From positions 248,001 through 312,000 of the forward strand of contig NZ_WESE01000001.1 in the NCBI RefSeq assembly GCF_009184895.1: 64,000 bases of DNA. The letters are read 5' to 3'. Positions 1-8,121 of the stretch are shown one piece after another. Position numbers and translations under genes: made by a program. The DNA comes from Nostocoides sp. F2B08. GTDB lineage: Bacteria; Actinomycetota; Actinomycetes; Actinomycetales; Dermatophilaceae. The notes under the pieces were generated by a model. That model saw only the letters and a program-made list of their open reading frames with translations. It was not told the DNA's origin and did not search any database. The first letter of the stretch is position 1. Every line of letters begins with the position of its first letter.

Positions 1-96
1 GACGCCGTTGATGTAGGCGGCGAAGATCAGACCGACCGCGATGGCCGGGCCGATGGTCGCAAGGCCGTAGCCGACGAGGGAGAGGTTGCCTTCCAC
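1..96 (-). CDS. atpE: ATP synthase F0 subunit c, N-terminal part (partial, runs off left edge)
   Basis: The first 32 codons of the proton-translocating c-ring subunit. The start is GTG at 96, preceded by an AGAGGA-type ribosome site. The visible peptide begins MEGNLSLVGYGLATIGPAIA and continues into the glycine/alanine-rich first transmembrane helix typical of subunit c. The rest, including the proton-binding carboxylate in helix 2, lies outside the window. It follows atpB on the minus strand, as in the standard atpBEFHAGDC order. Identity rests on both sequence and synteny. Confidence 0.93.
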   Translation of the reverse strand, partial: MEGNLSLVGYGLATIGPAIAVGLIFAAYINGV

Positions 97-125
97 AGTG
101 ATTCCTCTTTCATGGTTTTGTGAGC

Positions 126-144
126 TCCGGACGCGACGTCCGGA
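126..144 (-). promoter_or_regulatory. Short hairpin in the atpB-atpE spacer
   Basis: A 7-bp inverted repeat (TCCGGAC, 5-nt loop, GTCCGGA) lies about 30 nt upstream of the atpE start in the 136-bp atpB-atpE spacer. It has no U-tract, so a strong terminator is unlikely. It could stabilise or punctuate the mRNA ahead of atpE, whose product is needed in the highest stoichiometry. Function is inferred from position only. Confidence 0.35.
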
Positions 145-232
145 CGTGTGGTGGGTGTATTCAGTTGTCGTTGTGATGAGTTGGTGGGTCCGTGCGGGGT
201 GACGCGGACTTCGCCAAGCCGGGGTGAGTGCC

Positions 233-1039
233 TCAGTGCTCCTCCGCGAGCGCACCCGCGATGTAGCTGGCGGAGAGCAGCGTGAAGACATAGGCCTGCA
301 ACGCCTGGATCAGCGCCTCGAACAGCCACATGATCGCGGCCATCAAGAACGTCGGCACGGCAAGCAGCTTGAAGACGACGTCCTGGGTGAGGAAGTACGC
401 CCCTGCGCTGACGAACAGCACGATGAGGATGTGTCCCGCGAACATGTTGCCGAAGAGTCGCAGAGCCAGCGTGAGCGGTCGCGTGATGAAGTAGGTGATG
501 AGCTCGAGGGGGAAGATCACCGGTTTGATGAAGCCCGGAAGACCTTCGGGGATCATGTGGCCGAAGTAGCCCGTGAAGCCGTATCGCTTGAAGCCGATCC
601 AGTGGTAGACGACGTAGACGACGACCGTCGCCGCGATCGCGAACCCGATTCGGCCGTAGGTCGGGTTCATCACCGGGGGCAGCACGCCGTACCAGTTGTT
701 CAGCAGGATCAGCGTGAAGAGCGAGAACAGCAAGGGGACGAAGCGCAGGAAGTCCTTGCTGCCGATCATGTCGCGAGCGATGCCGTTGCGGGTGAAGTTG
801 TAGAAGCCCTCGAGAAGGAACTGGCTCTTGCTCGGGACGATCGAGAGGTTGCGGGTCAGCATGAGCAGAGCCGTGCAGATGATGACGACCGAGACGCCGC
901 CCCAGACCATCTGCTCGGTGATCGCCCACTCCCCTTCGCCGATGAGCGGCAGGTAGAAGATCTCGGGCCCTGGGGGGACGAACTCGTCACCACTCACCAT
1001 CGGCAACGACGCGGCCTGCGGGGCATAGGCCAGGATCAC
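233..1039 (-). CDS. atpB: ATP synthase F0 subunit a
   Basis: Membrane stator subunit that forms the proton half-channels against the c-ring. The protein has 268 residues, the usual length. It shows several hydrophobic helices and the conserved LALRLFGNMFAGH segment whose arginine (R194 here) is the essential channel residue. The start is GTG at 1039 with an AGAGGAGA ribosome site 5 nt upstream. It lies between an AtpZ-like gene and atpE, so it belongs to the F0F1 operon running leftwards out of the window. Confidence 0.97.
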   Translation of the reverse strand: MILAYAPQAASLPMVSGDEFVPPGPEIFYLPLIGEGEWAITEQMVWGGVSVVIICTALLMLTRNLSIVPSKSQFLLEGFYNFTRNGIARDMIGSKDFLRFVPLLFSLFTLILLNNWYGVLPPVMNPTYGRIGFAIAATVVVYVVYHWIGFKRYGFTGYFGHMIPEGLPGFIKPVIFPLELITYFITRPLTLALRLFGNMFAGHILIVLFVSAGAYFLTQDVVFKLLAVPTFLMAAIMWLFEALIQALQAYVFTLLSASYIAGALAEEH

Positions 1040-1103
1040 GAGGTCTCCTCTAGGGGGTCTTGGAACGAGCGGGAGCGAGCCGGTGGGCCGACCGGCTGGA
1101 GGC

Positions 1104-1358
1104 TCAGGTCCTACCGTACCGGAGCCAAATGGTGTACAGGGACAAGGCCATCCCGCCCACGACGCCCACCGGCGTGAAGAACCCGGTGCCGAGCCAGCGG
1201 TCGAGCAGCCAGCCCAGGCCCCCGAAGAGGGCAGGGCCCGTGACGAGGTAGGCGATGATGGTCGAACCCATGGCGTCCGCCTGGAAGGACGGGTTCGGTG
1301 CGCGGTCGTCGTCGTCCCCGGAGCCGTAGGGCCGGTACACGGGCGGGCGATCGCTCAT
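1104..1358 (-). CDS. AtpZ/AtpI-like small membrane protein of the ATP synthase operon
   Basis: An 84-residue protein: a polar, acidic N-terminus of about 28 residues followed by two hydrophobic segments (about 30-50 and 58-76) separated by a WLLDRWLGTGFF loop, the pattern of AtpZ/AtpI family proteins (F0F1 subunit I-like). Relatives are thought to help assemble the c-ring or carry Mg2+. Its ATG overlaps the stop of the preceding membrane protein by 4 nt (ATGA), so the two are translationally coupled. It lies just upstream of atpB. Confidence 0.8.
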   Translation of the reverse strand: MSDRPPVYRPYGSGDDDDRAPNPSFQADAMGSTIIAYLVTGPALFGGLGWLLDRWLGTGFFTPVGVVGGMALSLYTIWLRYGRT

Positions 1359-1804
1359 GGGCCGCTGCCCTCCCCCGCGCCGCTCTCGGGCATGCGGACA
1401 TCGACGGCTTCACGGCCGCGGCCGTAGCCGACGACCTGGGCCACCTGCATGAGGAGAACCTGGCCGATGGCGGCGACCGCGAAGGCGCGGCCGTCCAGCC
1501 AGTCCCGGTCTCGGAGGACCAGAAGTGCGGCCACGATGAGGACGATCTGCCCGATGTAGACCACCGCCGCGCCGGCCATCGAGAGTGAGACGTCCGCGGC
1601 GACCACGGCGCTGATCCCGATGAGGCCGACGAGCATGACGAGCAGCACCACGAGGGCGCCTGCCACGGCCGACAGAGCCGTCTCGACATCCCCCACCAGG
1701 CCGCCCACGACGCCGGCCAGCACCAGCCCTGCGAGCCCCGCGACAGCGGCGTGCCGGAGGATCGAACCTCCCGCGCGCCGGCCGGGACCTGAGTGCTGTC
1801 GCAT
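1355..1804 (-). CDS. AtpI-like four-helix membrane protein
   Basis: A 149-residue protein with four clear transmembrane stretches (about 18-38, 43-66, 73-97 and 103-126) and a charged C-terminal tail. This size and position, first gene before AtpZ and atpB, match the poorly conserved actinobacterial ATP synthase protein I. It would act with the next gene in F0 assembly. A CRP/GlxR-like palindrome at 1808-1825 sits immediately before the ATG, so this is probably the operon's first gene. The family call rests more on topology and synteny than on motifs. Confidence 0.65.
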   Translation of the reverse strand: MRQHSGPGRRAGGSILRHAAVAGLAGLVLAGVVGGLVGDVETALSAVAGALVVLLVMLVGLIGISAVVAADVSLSMAGAAVVYIGQIVLIVAALLVLRDRDWLDGRAFAVAAIGQVLLMQVAQVVGYGRGREAVDVRMPESGAGEGSGP

Positions 1805-1807
1805 AGT

Positions 1808-1825
1808 TTGTGAAAGTTATCACAA
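1808..1825 (-). promoter_or_regulatory. CRP/GlxR-type palindrome overlapping the atp operon -10 region
   Basis: TTGTGA-N6-TCACAA is a perfect 6+6 palindrome and contains TGTGA-N6-TCACA, the CRP/FNR-family consensus used by actinobacterial GlxR/Crp. Read on the minus strand the N6 spacer is TAACTT, a good -10 hexamer, 9 nt before the atpI ATG at 1804. A regulator bound here would block RNA polymerase, so repression is the simplest prediction. The motif is seen directly; the regulator is inferred. Confidence 0.6.
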
Positions 1826-1861
1826 GCACGCGTCCATCACCCAACCGACGGAGCCTGAGAT

Positions 1862-3004
1862 CTACGAGTGCGAACCCGGAGGCGAGACCGACGGGGGGTT
1901 CGCCTGGGGGCGTCGTCCACCGACGACCGCCCGCGGCAGCCAGATGGTCAGCGCGGCGGCCGTGGCGAGCATGGCCACGAGGATGCCGGTCGCGATCCAG
2001 GGGTCGAAGAAGACAAAAGCGACCGACCCGAGTGAGATGGCAGCCGCCCACCCCCAGAGAAGCAGCACAGCCCGACGGTGGCCATGGCCGAAGGCCAGCA
2101 TGCGGTGGTGCAGATGTCCGGCATCCGGTTGCCAGGGGCGGCGCCCGGCCCTCGTCCTGCGGATGACCGCCCAGACGACGTCGACCAGTGGCAGGAGGAA
2201 GATCGCCAGGGGGACGGCGAGGGGCAGCAGTACTGCGGCGACCGGATTCGCGCTCACGTCCGCGCCGGCGACGGAACCGGTGATCGAGATCGTCGCGGCG
2301 GCGAGCAGCAGTCCGAACAGGAGCGCGCCGGAGTCACCCATGAAGATGCGCGCGGGGAAGAAGTTGTGCGGAAGAAACCCCACTGCGCACCCCATGACGG
2401 CTGCCGAGATCAGAGCGGCCGTCGAGAAGACGTTGGGTGGGTTGTAGGTCTGGGAGATGAGGTAGGCGTAGCCGAAGAAGGAGACAGCGGCGATGCCCAC
2501 GACCCCGCTGGCCAGCCCGTCGAGCCCGTCGATGAAGTTGACCGCGTTCGTAGAGACGAGCACCACGAGGATCGTCAGCGAGACGAGGATGAAGGGAGGC
2601 AGCACGACCTGGCCGCCGAGCGGCAGGGAGTAGAACTGAACGCCGTGAAAGGCCAGCGCACCGGCCGCGAGCAGCTGCCCGCCGAGCTTCGCGAACCAGT
2701 CGAGCTCGCGGATGTCGTCGATCGCGCCGATGAGACAGATGATCGCCGCACCGATCAGCACGCCGCGGATCTCGTCGCTCTCGAACAGCTGGCGCAGGCG
2801 CGGGAGCCGGGCTGCGGCCAGGGCGGCCGCACCGAAACCGACGAAGATGGCGACCCCTCCGAGCCGTGGGATCGGAACGCTGTGGACATCCCTGTCGCGG
2901 ACCTGGGTGTAGGCCCCGAGACGCACGGCCAGGGTTCGCATGAGCGGAGTCGCCGCATACGTGGTCAGGGCCGCCACGATGATGACGAACAGGTACTCGC
3001 GCAC
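1862..3004 (-). CDS. wecA: Polyprenyl-phosphate N-acetylglucosaminyl-1-phosphate transferase (WecA/Rfe-like)
   Basis: A 380-residue multi-spanning enzyme of the glycosyltransferase 4 (MraY/WecA) family. It transfers a sugar-1-phosphate from a UDP-sugar to decaprenyl phosphate, the first step of lipid-linked wall polysaccharide synthesis. Visible family motifs are IDDIRELDWFAKLGGQ, the NFIDGLDGLASG catalytic segment, the FMGDSGALLFG loop and the C-terminal HLHHRMLAFGHGH histidine cluster. The start is GTG at 3004. Position between glyA and the atp operon matches rfe in mycobacteria. The exact nucleotide-sugar is not decided by sequence. Confidence 0.88.
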   Translation of the reverse strand: MREYLFVIIVAALTTYAATPLMRTLAVRLGAYTQVRDRDVHSVPIPRLGGVAIFVGFGAAALAAARLPRLRQLFESDEIRGVLIGAAIICLIGAIDDIRELDWFAKLGGQLLAAGALAFHGVQFYSLPLGGQVVLPPFILVSLTILVVLVSTNAVNFIDGLDGLASGVVGIAAVSFFGYAYLISQTYNPPNVFSTAALISAAVMGCAVGFLPHNFFPARIFMGDSGALLFGLLLAAATISITGSVAGADVSANPVAAVLLPLAVPLAIFLLPLVDVVWAVIRRTRAGRRPWQPDAGHLHHRMLAFGHGHRRAVLLLWGWAAAISLGSVAFVFFDPWIATGILVAMLATAAALTIWLPRAVVGGRRPQANPPSVSPPGSHS

Positions 3005-3029
3005 TCCGCGTCCGCTCGGTCCGGTCGGC

Positions 3030-4304
3030 TCAGCGCGGGTATGCGGGGAACCGTTCGACCAGTTCGCTCACCTGTGCCCGGACCTCCCGGGACACGGCGT
3101 GCTCGGGGTCGGCGTCGCCCGTGGTGACGGCGGTCGCGATGAGGTCCGCGATCACCTTCATCTCGTCGGTCCCCATCCCCTGGGTCGTGACGCAGGGAGT
3201 GCCGACCCTGATTCCGGAGGCGATGTTGGGTTTCTGCGGATCGAAGGGGATCGCGTTCTTGTTCACGGTGATGCCTGCCGCGTCGCAGCGCGCCTCGGCG
3301 TCGACGCCCGTGACCTCGACCGGCTGGAGGTCGTGGAGGGACAGGTGGGTGTCCGTGCCCCCGGTGGTCGGCCTGATGCCACGCTCGCCCAGCGACTCGG
3401 CGAGCACACGCGCGTTGTCGATGACCTGCCGGGCGTAGACGGCGTACTCGGGCGTGGCGCACTCCTTGAAGTTCACCGCCTTGGCCGCGATCGAGTGCAT
3501 CTGGGGGCCGCCTTGCATCATCGGGAACACGGCCTTGTCGATGGCGACCCGGTGTTCCTCGCGGCACACGATCGCACCGGATCGAGGACCCCGCAGGACC
3601 TTGTGCGTGGTGAACGAGACGACGTCGGCGAAGGGGACCGGACTCGGGATCGCCTTGCCCGCCACGAGCCCGATGAAATGCGCGGCGTCGACCCAGAAGA
3701 CGGCACCGACCTCGTCGGCCACGCGGCGGAAGAACTCGAAGTCGATCAGGCGTGGGATGGCCGATCCGCCGGCGAGTATCACCTTGGGTCGGTGCTCCTG
3801 GGCGAGGCGTTCGACCTGCTCGTAGTCGATGTTCTCGGTCTCCGGGTCCACTCCGTAGTGCACGGCGTTGAACCACTTCCCTGAGAAGGACACCTTGGTG
3901 CCGTGGGTCAGGTGACCACCGTGCGGGAGGCTCATCGCGAGGATCGTGTCGCCGGGCTGCATGAAGGCGCCGTAGACGGCCTGGTTGGCGCTTGCGCCGG
4001 AGTGGGGCTGAACGTTGGCGTGATCGGCCTCGAAGAGGGTCTTGCACCGCTCGATGGCAAGCTCCTCTGCCTTGTCCACCTCGCTGCATCCGCCGTAGTA
4101 GCGCCGGCCGGGGTAACCCTCGGCGTACTTGTTCGACAAGGTCGACCCGAGCGCGGTGAGCACCTCCGGGCTCGAGAAGTTCTCGCTCGCGATGAGCTGG
4201 AGCCCCCCGCGGAGACGGTCCAGCTCGGAGAGGAGGACACCTGCGATCTCCGGGTCGAACGACTGCAGTGCGGCGAAGTCTGATCCGTAGAAGCTCTCGC
4301 TCAT
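3030..4304 (-). CDS. glyA: Serine hydroxymethyltransferase
   Basis: A PLP enzyme converting serine and tetrahydrofolate to glycine and 5,10-methylene-THF, the main source of one-carbon units. The protein has 424 residues, the full family length. It shows LIASENFSSPEV near the N-terminus, the KYAEGYPGRRYYGG segment, VDAAHFIGL, and the PLP-binding lysine in TTHKVLRGPR (K235). Its ATG overlaps the stop of the upstream threonylcarbamoyl-AMP synthase by 4 nt, so the two are coupled. It is followed by wecA. Confidence 0.97.
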   Translation of the reverse strand: MSESFYGSDFAALQSFDPEIAGVLLSELDRLRGGLQLIASENFSSPEVLTALGSTLSNKYAEGYPGRRYYGGCSEVDKAEELAIERCKTLFEADHANVQPHSGASANQAVYGAFMQPGDTILAMSLPHGGHLTHGTKVSFSGKWFNAVHYGVDPETENIDYEQVERLAQEHRPKVILAGGSAIPRLIDFEFFRRVADEVGAVFWVDAAHFIGLVAGKAIPSPVPFADVVSFTTHKVLRGPRSGAIVCREEHRVAIDKAVFPMMQGGPQMHSIAAKAVNFKECATPEYAVYARQVIDNARVLAESLGERGIRPTTGGTDTHLSLHDLQPVEVTGVDAEARCDAAGITVNKNAIPFDPQKPNIASGIRVGTPCVTTQGMGTDEMKVIADLIATAVTTGDADPEHAVSREVRAQVSELVERFPAYPR

Positions 4305-5215
4305 GGGGTGGTCGGCCTTTCCTGTGCGGCGGAGGGTGTGTGTTCCGGGTCGGTGGTGGCCATCGGGTGGTCGGCTCCGGTGGTCGGCGCCGAGACGTCG
4401 TCGGGTGCATCGTCGTCCGCGGCGTCCTCGGCGGCCGCGTCATCGGCGGCTGCGGCACCGACAGCCGGGGTATCGGTGCCGCTGCGCTCGGCGCCTTCGT
4501 CATCGGCGCGTTCGTCATCGACAGCCGTCGCAACGTCCCCGTTCGGCAGGTCCGCGTTGGGCAGGTCCTGGTTCGGCAGTTCCTCGGTCGGCAGATATGG
4601 CGTCAGCTGCTCGAGCGACAGGGCGCCCTCCCGCAGGACGGTCGGCGGCAGGGTCGTGCAGTCGAGGATCGTCGACGGCAGGCCCTCGCCCACGGGCCCA
4701 CCGTCGAGGTAGACGAAGACCGCCGAGCCGAGCTGGGTCGCTGCATCCACCATCGTCCGGGCCGCCGGCCATCCCGTCACGTTGGCACTCGACACGGCCA
4801 TCGGACCGACCTCCCGGAGCAGGTCGAGGGCGAGGGGGTGGTCCGGCATGCGCAGTGCGACCGTTCCGTTGGTGTCGCCGAGGTCCCAGGTGAGGGACGG
4901 CTGGGCCTTCAGCACGACGGTCAGCGGCCCGGGCCAGAACGCCTCGACGAGTGTCCGGACGTAGTCGGGGACGTCGATGGCTAGGCCGTCGATGGTCCGG
5001 ATGTCGCCGACGAGGACCGGCGGAGGCATGTGCCTGCCCCGTCCCTTTGCCGCCAGTAGGGCTTGGACCGCGACCCGGTCGAAGGCGTCGGCTCCGATGC
5101 CGTACAGCGTGTCGGTGGGCAGGACGACGAGCTTGCCGTCCCGGACGGCCTCAGCAGCCTTCGCCAGCCCCTCGCGACGCATGCCCTCGGAGGAGCAGTC
5201 GAAGACGGGACTCAT
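4301..5215 (-). CDS. L-threonylcarbamoyladenylate synthase (Sua5/YwlC/YrdC family) with long acidic tail
   Basis: Makes threonylcarbamoyl-AMP from threonine, bicarbonate and ATP for the tRNA t6A37 modification. The catalytic YrdC domain covers about residues 8-210, with VLPTDTLYGIGADAF, the WPGPLTVVLKA segment and VSSANVTGWPAA. The ATG at 5215 begins MSPVFDCSSEG, as in relatives. Unlike short family members there is a low-complexity C-terminal tail of about 90 residues rich in D, A and T, which opens with a run of LPNxD pentamers coded by a 15-bp tandem repeat. The stop overlaps glyA by 4 nt. Confidence 0.92.
   Translation of the reverse strand: MSPVFDCSSEGMRREGLAKAAEAVRDGKLVVLPTDTLYGIGADAFDRVAVQALLAAKGRGRHMPPPVLVGDIRTIDGLAIDVPDYVRTLVEAFWPGPLTVVLKAQPSLTWDLGDTNGTVALRMPDHPLALDLLREVGPMAVSSANVTGWPAARTMVDAATQLGSAVFVYLDGGPVGEGLPSTILDCTTLPPTVLREGALSLEQLTPYLPTEELPNQDLPNADLPNGDVATAVDDERADDEGAERSGTDTPAVGAAAADDAAAEDAADDDAPDDVSAPTTGADHPMATTDPEHTPSAAQERPTTP
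4541..4600 (-). repeat. Four 15-bp tandem units inside the Sua5-family gene
   Basis: Units begin at 4541, 4556, 4571 and 4586, each containing a (T/G)CGGCAG or TGGGCAG core. Read on the minus strand they code EELPN-QDLPN-ADLPN-GD after LPT, which resembles a very short pentapeptide-repeat stretch at the junction of the catalytic domain and the acidic tail. The fourth unit is the most diverged. Confidence 0.75.
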
Positions 5216-5394
5216 AGCGCTACAGCCTACGGTGCCAGCCGACGCTCGGGTCCGCGAGGCGCGGGAACCGGCCCAAGCGAGGCGCGGGCACCGGACGAAG
5301 AACTGCGCGTGGCTTCCCCACCTGCGACGATGCACGGCATAGGCTGCTGGCATCTGGGCACAACCCCCGACCCAGCGAGGAGAGGAAGGCACCT

Positions 5395-5469
5395 ATGCGC
5401 GGTTCCGGACTGATCTGGACGATCGTCGGCGTACTCCTGATCATCGTCCTGCTCATGTGGATCCTCTGA
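5395..5469 (+). CDS. 24-residue single-helix membrane peptide
   Basis: Small ORF starting at ATG 5395: a short MRGSG head, then an almost uninterrupted hydrophobic helix (LIWTIVGVLLIIVLLMWIL) to the TGA. A near-ideal purine-rich site (GAGGAGAGGAAGG) sits 6 nt upstream and a strong hairpin terminator follows 14 nt after the stop, so it looks like an independent translated transcript. It lies between convergent/divergent neighbours (Sua5 and prmC, both minus). I do not know its function; a small stress or membrane-stabilising peptide is possible. Confidence 0.72.
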   Translation: MRGSGLIWTIVGVLLIIVLLMWIL

Positions 5470-5483
5470 TCCACCCCCTATCC

Positions 5484-5518
5484 ACGAACGGGCCGCGGCA
5501 TCGCCGCGGCCCGTTCGT
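5484..5518 (+). terminator. Hairpin terminator after the small membrane peptide
   Basis: A perfect 15-bp stem (ACGAACGGGCCGCGG) with a CATCG loop lies 14 nt downstream of the small ORF. No long U-tract follows, as is common in high-GC genomes. Because the stem is symmetric it could also act for transcription arriving from prmC on the other strand. Confidence 0.85.
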
Positions 5519-5590
5519 CGTTCTCGCGTCCGACCCCCTCGGCGCGTCCAGCCGTTGCGGGGCTGCGGGCAGTTGAGCGCCTCAAGCCTT

Positions 5591-6478
5591 TCAGCGCCTC
5601 CGAGCGGTGACGAAGCGCGGACGTCCGGCCAGGTCGAGGTGGTCGGCAACCTCGCGCCACACGCCCGTGCGCTCGAGCCGCTCCGGCAGGCTGCGCCCAT
5701 GGCTGTCCGCGTGCTCCATGACGAGTAGACCGCCGGGGCGCAGCAGGCGAGCGGCCGTGGCCCCGACGGCGAGGGGGATCCTTAGGCCGTCGTCCGAGCC
5801 GCCGTAGAGCGCGACGGCCGGATCGTGGTCGCGCACCTCCGGATCAACGGGCTCCATGCCGTCGGGGATATAGGGGGGGTTGCTCACGACGACATCGACC
5901 GTCCCCTCGAGCTCGGGCAGGGCGGAGGCGGCATCGGCGTGCACGAGCTCCAGCTCGAGCGCCGTCGCGTCCCTGTTCCCCTCGGCCCAGCCGATGGCCA
6001 GGGCATCGATCTCGACACCGATGACCCGGACCCCCGGAACCTCCGAGGCGACCGCGAGGCCGATCGCCCCCGACCCGGTGCACAGGTCGACCACGAGCGG
6101 CTCCGGGCCGCATGCGATCGCCTCATCGATCGCCGCCTGAGCGACGACCTCCGTCTCCGGGCGTGGCACGAACACGCCCGGCCCGACTCGCAGCGTCAGA
6201 TGCCGGAAGGCCGCCACGCCGGTCAGGTGCTGCAGAGGTATGCGGTGGCTGCGCTCGCCGACGAGGGTTCCGTAGGCGCGCCGCCAGTCGGTGTCGACGG
6301 TGTGGCCGAGCAGCATCCGCCGCCGGACCTCCTCATCGGCGCATCCGAGCGCGTGGGCCGCGAGGGCGATGGCGTCGGCGTGCGGGGAGGGGACTCCGGC
6401 CGCGGTGAGAACCCGCGCAGCCTCCCGGACGACGTCGTCGAGGGGGAGGTCTGTGCCGTCCCGCCCTGAGCCGATCAC
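5591..6478 (-). CDS. prmC: Peptide chain release factor N5-glutamine methyltransferase
   Basis: Methylates the glutamine of the GGQ motif in release factors, here presumably the product of the adjacent prfA. The protein has 295 residues: an N-terminal helical domain (about 1-85), then a Rossmann SAM-binding domain with [16 protein letters not shown] and the diagnostic NPPY motif (N200-Y203) that holds the glutamine side chain. The GTG start at 6478 overlaps the prfA stop by 4 nt (GTGA), showing translational coupling. Confidence 0.95.
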   Translation of the reverse strand: MIGSGRDGTDLPLDDVVREAARVLTAAGVPSPHADAIALAAHALGCADEEVRRRMLLGHTVDTDWRRAYGTLVGERSHRIPLQHLTGVAAFRHLTLRVGPGVFVPRPETEVVAQAAIDEAIACGPEPLVVDLCTGSGAIGLAVASEVPGVRVIGVEIDALAIGWAEGNRDATALELELVHADAASALPELEGTVDVVVSNPPYIPDGMEPVDPEVRDHDPAVALYGGSDDGLRIPLAVGATAARLLRPGGLLVMEHADSHGRSLPERLERTGVWREVADHLDLAGRPRFVTARRR

Positions 6479-7551
6479 TGCTCGCCGAGCGCTGCGAGGG
6501 TCGCCGCCTCGTCGGCGTCGACGGCGGACTGGACGACCGGGTCGAGATCGCCTCCCAGCACGACATCGAGGTTGTAGGCCTTGTAGCCGGTGCGGTGGTC
6601 CGCCACCCGGTTCTCGGGGAAGTTGTACGTCCGGATGCGCTCGGAACGGTCCACCGTGCGGACCTGGCTGCGTCTGGCTGCGCTGGCTTCGGCGTCCGCC
6701 GCGTCCTGGGCCAGCTGGTGCAGGCGCGCCCGCAGGACGCGCAGCGCGGTCTCCTTGTTCTGCAGTTGGCTCTTCTCGTTCTGACACGAGACGACCAGAC
6801 CCGTCGGCAGGTGGGTGATCCGCACAGCCGAATCGGTCGTGTTGACACTCTGACCGCCCGGGCCCGAGCTGCGGTAGACGTCGATCTTGAGGTCGTTCGG
6901 GCCGATCTCGATCTCGACGTCCTCCGCCTCCGGCATGACGAGGACGCCGGCGGCGCTCGTGTGGATGCGACCCTGGCTCTCCGTGACCGGCACTCTCTGG
7001 ACGCGGTGCACGCCGCCCTCGTACTTCAGCCGCGCCCAGGGTGCCTCCCCCGGCGCGGCCGCACCGCGACTCTTGACCGCGACCCGCACGTCCTTGTAGC
7101 CCCCGAGGTCCGACTCGGTCGCATCGAGCAGCTCGGTTCGCCATCCTCGCCGTTCGGCGTAGCGGAGGTACATCCGGAGCAGGTCCCCCGCGAAGAGCGC
7201 AGACTCCTCGCCGCCTTCACCCGCCTTGACCTCGAGGATCACGTCGCGGTCGTCGTCGGGGTCCCTCGGGATGAGCAGCCGGCGCAACCGCGCCTCGGCG
7301 GCGGCGGCCACCTGCTCGAACCCGGGGACCTCGCCGGCGAGAGCCTCGTCCTCGGCGCCCAGTTCGCGAGCCGTCTCGAGGTCGTCCTTCGCGGTTCGCC
7401 AGGCGTGGTACGCGGTGACCGCGGGGGCGAGCGCCGCATACCGCTTGTTGATCTCCCTCAGCGCCGCCTGGTCAGCGGCGACCGCCGGATCGGCCATCCG
7501 CGCCTCGAGAGCGGCGTGCTCCTCGACGAGGGCGAGTGCGGACTCGAGCAT
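6475..7551 (-). CDS. prfA: Peptide chain release factor 1
   Basis: Recognises UAA/UAG in the ribosomal A site and triggers peptide release. The full-length protein of 358 residues carries the PCRF domain and the catalytic GGQ loop ([11 protein letters not shown]232-Q234), followed by the conserved [19 protein letters not shown] segment. It sits between rpmE and prmC, the common actinobacterial order rpmE-prfA-prmC-sua5, and overlaps prmC by 4 nt. Confidence 0.97.
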   Translation of the reverse strand: MLESALALVEEHAALEARMADPAVAADQAALREINKRYAALAPAVTAYHAWRTAKDDLETARELGAEDEALAGEVPGFEQVAAAAEARLRRLLIPRDPDDDRDVILEVKAGEGGEESALFAGDLLRMYLRYAERRGWRTELLDATESDLGGYKDVRVAVKSRGAAAPGEAPWARLKYEGGVHRVQRVPVTESQGRIHTSAAGVLVMPEAEDVEIEIGPNDLKIDVYRSSGPGGQSVNTTDSAVRITHLPTGLVVSCQNEKSQLQNKETALRVLRARLHQLAQDAADAEASAARRSQVRTVDRSERIRTYNFPENRVADHRTGYKAYNLDVVLGGDLDPVVQSAVDADEAATLAALGEQ

Positions 7552-7605
7552 TGGGGTGCTCCTGACTGGGTGGGCCTGCAGGCCGCGCTGAAGTGTGGCA
7601 ACGAC

Positions 7606-7655
7606 GAAGCGCCGGTCCGACCCGACCCGGAAGAGGGTGGGTGGACCGGCGCTTC
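7606..7655 (-). terminator. Hairpin in the rpmE-prfA spacer
   Basis: A perfect 13-bp stem (GAAGCGCCGGTCC / GGACCGGCGCTTC) encloses a 24-nt region that can pair partly (ACCC/GGGT), starting 8 nt after the rpmE stop on the minus strand. It probably terminates or attenuates the abundant rpmE transcript before prfA. Confidence 0.75.
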
Positions 7656-7662
7656 GGGAGGG

Positions 7663-7881
7663 CTACTTGGCGTCTGCCTTCTTGCCGTAACGGGCCTGGA
7701 AGCGGGCGACGCGGCCACCGGTGTCGAGGATCTTCTGCTTGCCGGTGTAGAACGGGTGGCACTGGCTGCAGACATCGGCGTGAATCACGCCGTTGCTGGC
7801 CGTGCTGCGCGTGGTGAACGTGGCGCCACAGGTGCAGGTGACCGTGGTCTCCACGTACTTCGGGTGAATGTCCTTCTTCAC
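7663..7881 (-). CDS. rpmE: 50S ribosomal protein L31, zinc-binding form
   Basis: Large-subunit protein bL31 bridging the central protuberance. The 72-residue sequence starts [16 protein letters not shown] and keeps the zinc-ligand cysteines in CTCGATF and [15 protein letters not shown], so it is the C+ (zinc-containing) paralog rather than the zinc-independent form made under zinc starvation. A hairpin follows its stop and prfA lies downstream. Confidence 0.97.
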   Translation of the reverse strand: MKKDIHPKYVETTVTCTCGATFTTRSTASNGVIHADVCSQCHPFYTGKQKILDTGGRVARFQARYGKKADAK

Positions 7882-8121
7882 GTGTCTCTCCTTGGTGTTA
7901 CCGGGTCGGCGGGCCCAGCGCCGTGCTGCAGACCCTGCGTCATCGCCTCCGATGGGGCGCCCCGCCTGCGCACCTCCGTCGTGGAGGCCGCTCAGGTACG
8001 CGCGCGTGCCGTGAACCGGTCCAAGGGTCTAGTGTGCCAGAGAGCGGCCGCAGGCCCCAATCCGCTCGAGCGGCTCGCCGCTCCCCCGTCCGCAGGTGCG
8101 GCGAGCTACCGGGGGACGGTC

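Noticed and set aside
2078-3127. A plus-strand frame opposite wecA, and similar long plus-strand frames opposite atpB, lysA, argS and aroA
   Set aside because: All are strongly charged (D/R/E/H/G) shadow translations of well-identified minus- or plus-strand enzymes.
5591-7144. A 517-codon frame that would fuse prmC to about 220 upstream residues
   Set aside because: The extension lies in a wrong frame inside prfA. GTG 6478, overlapping the prfA stop, gives a normal-length PrmC.
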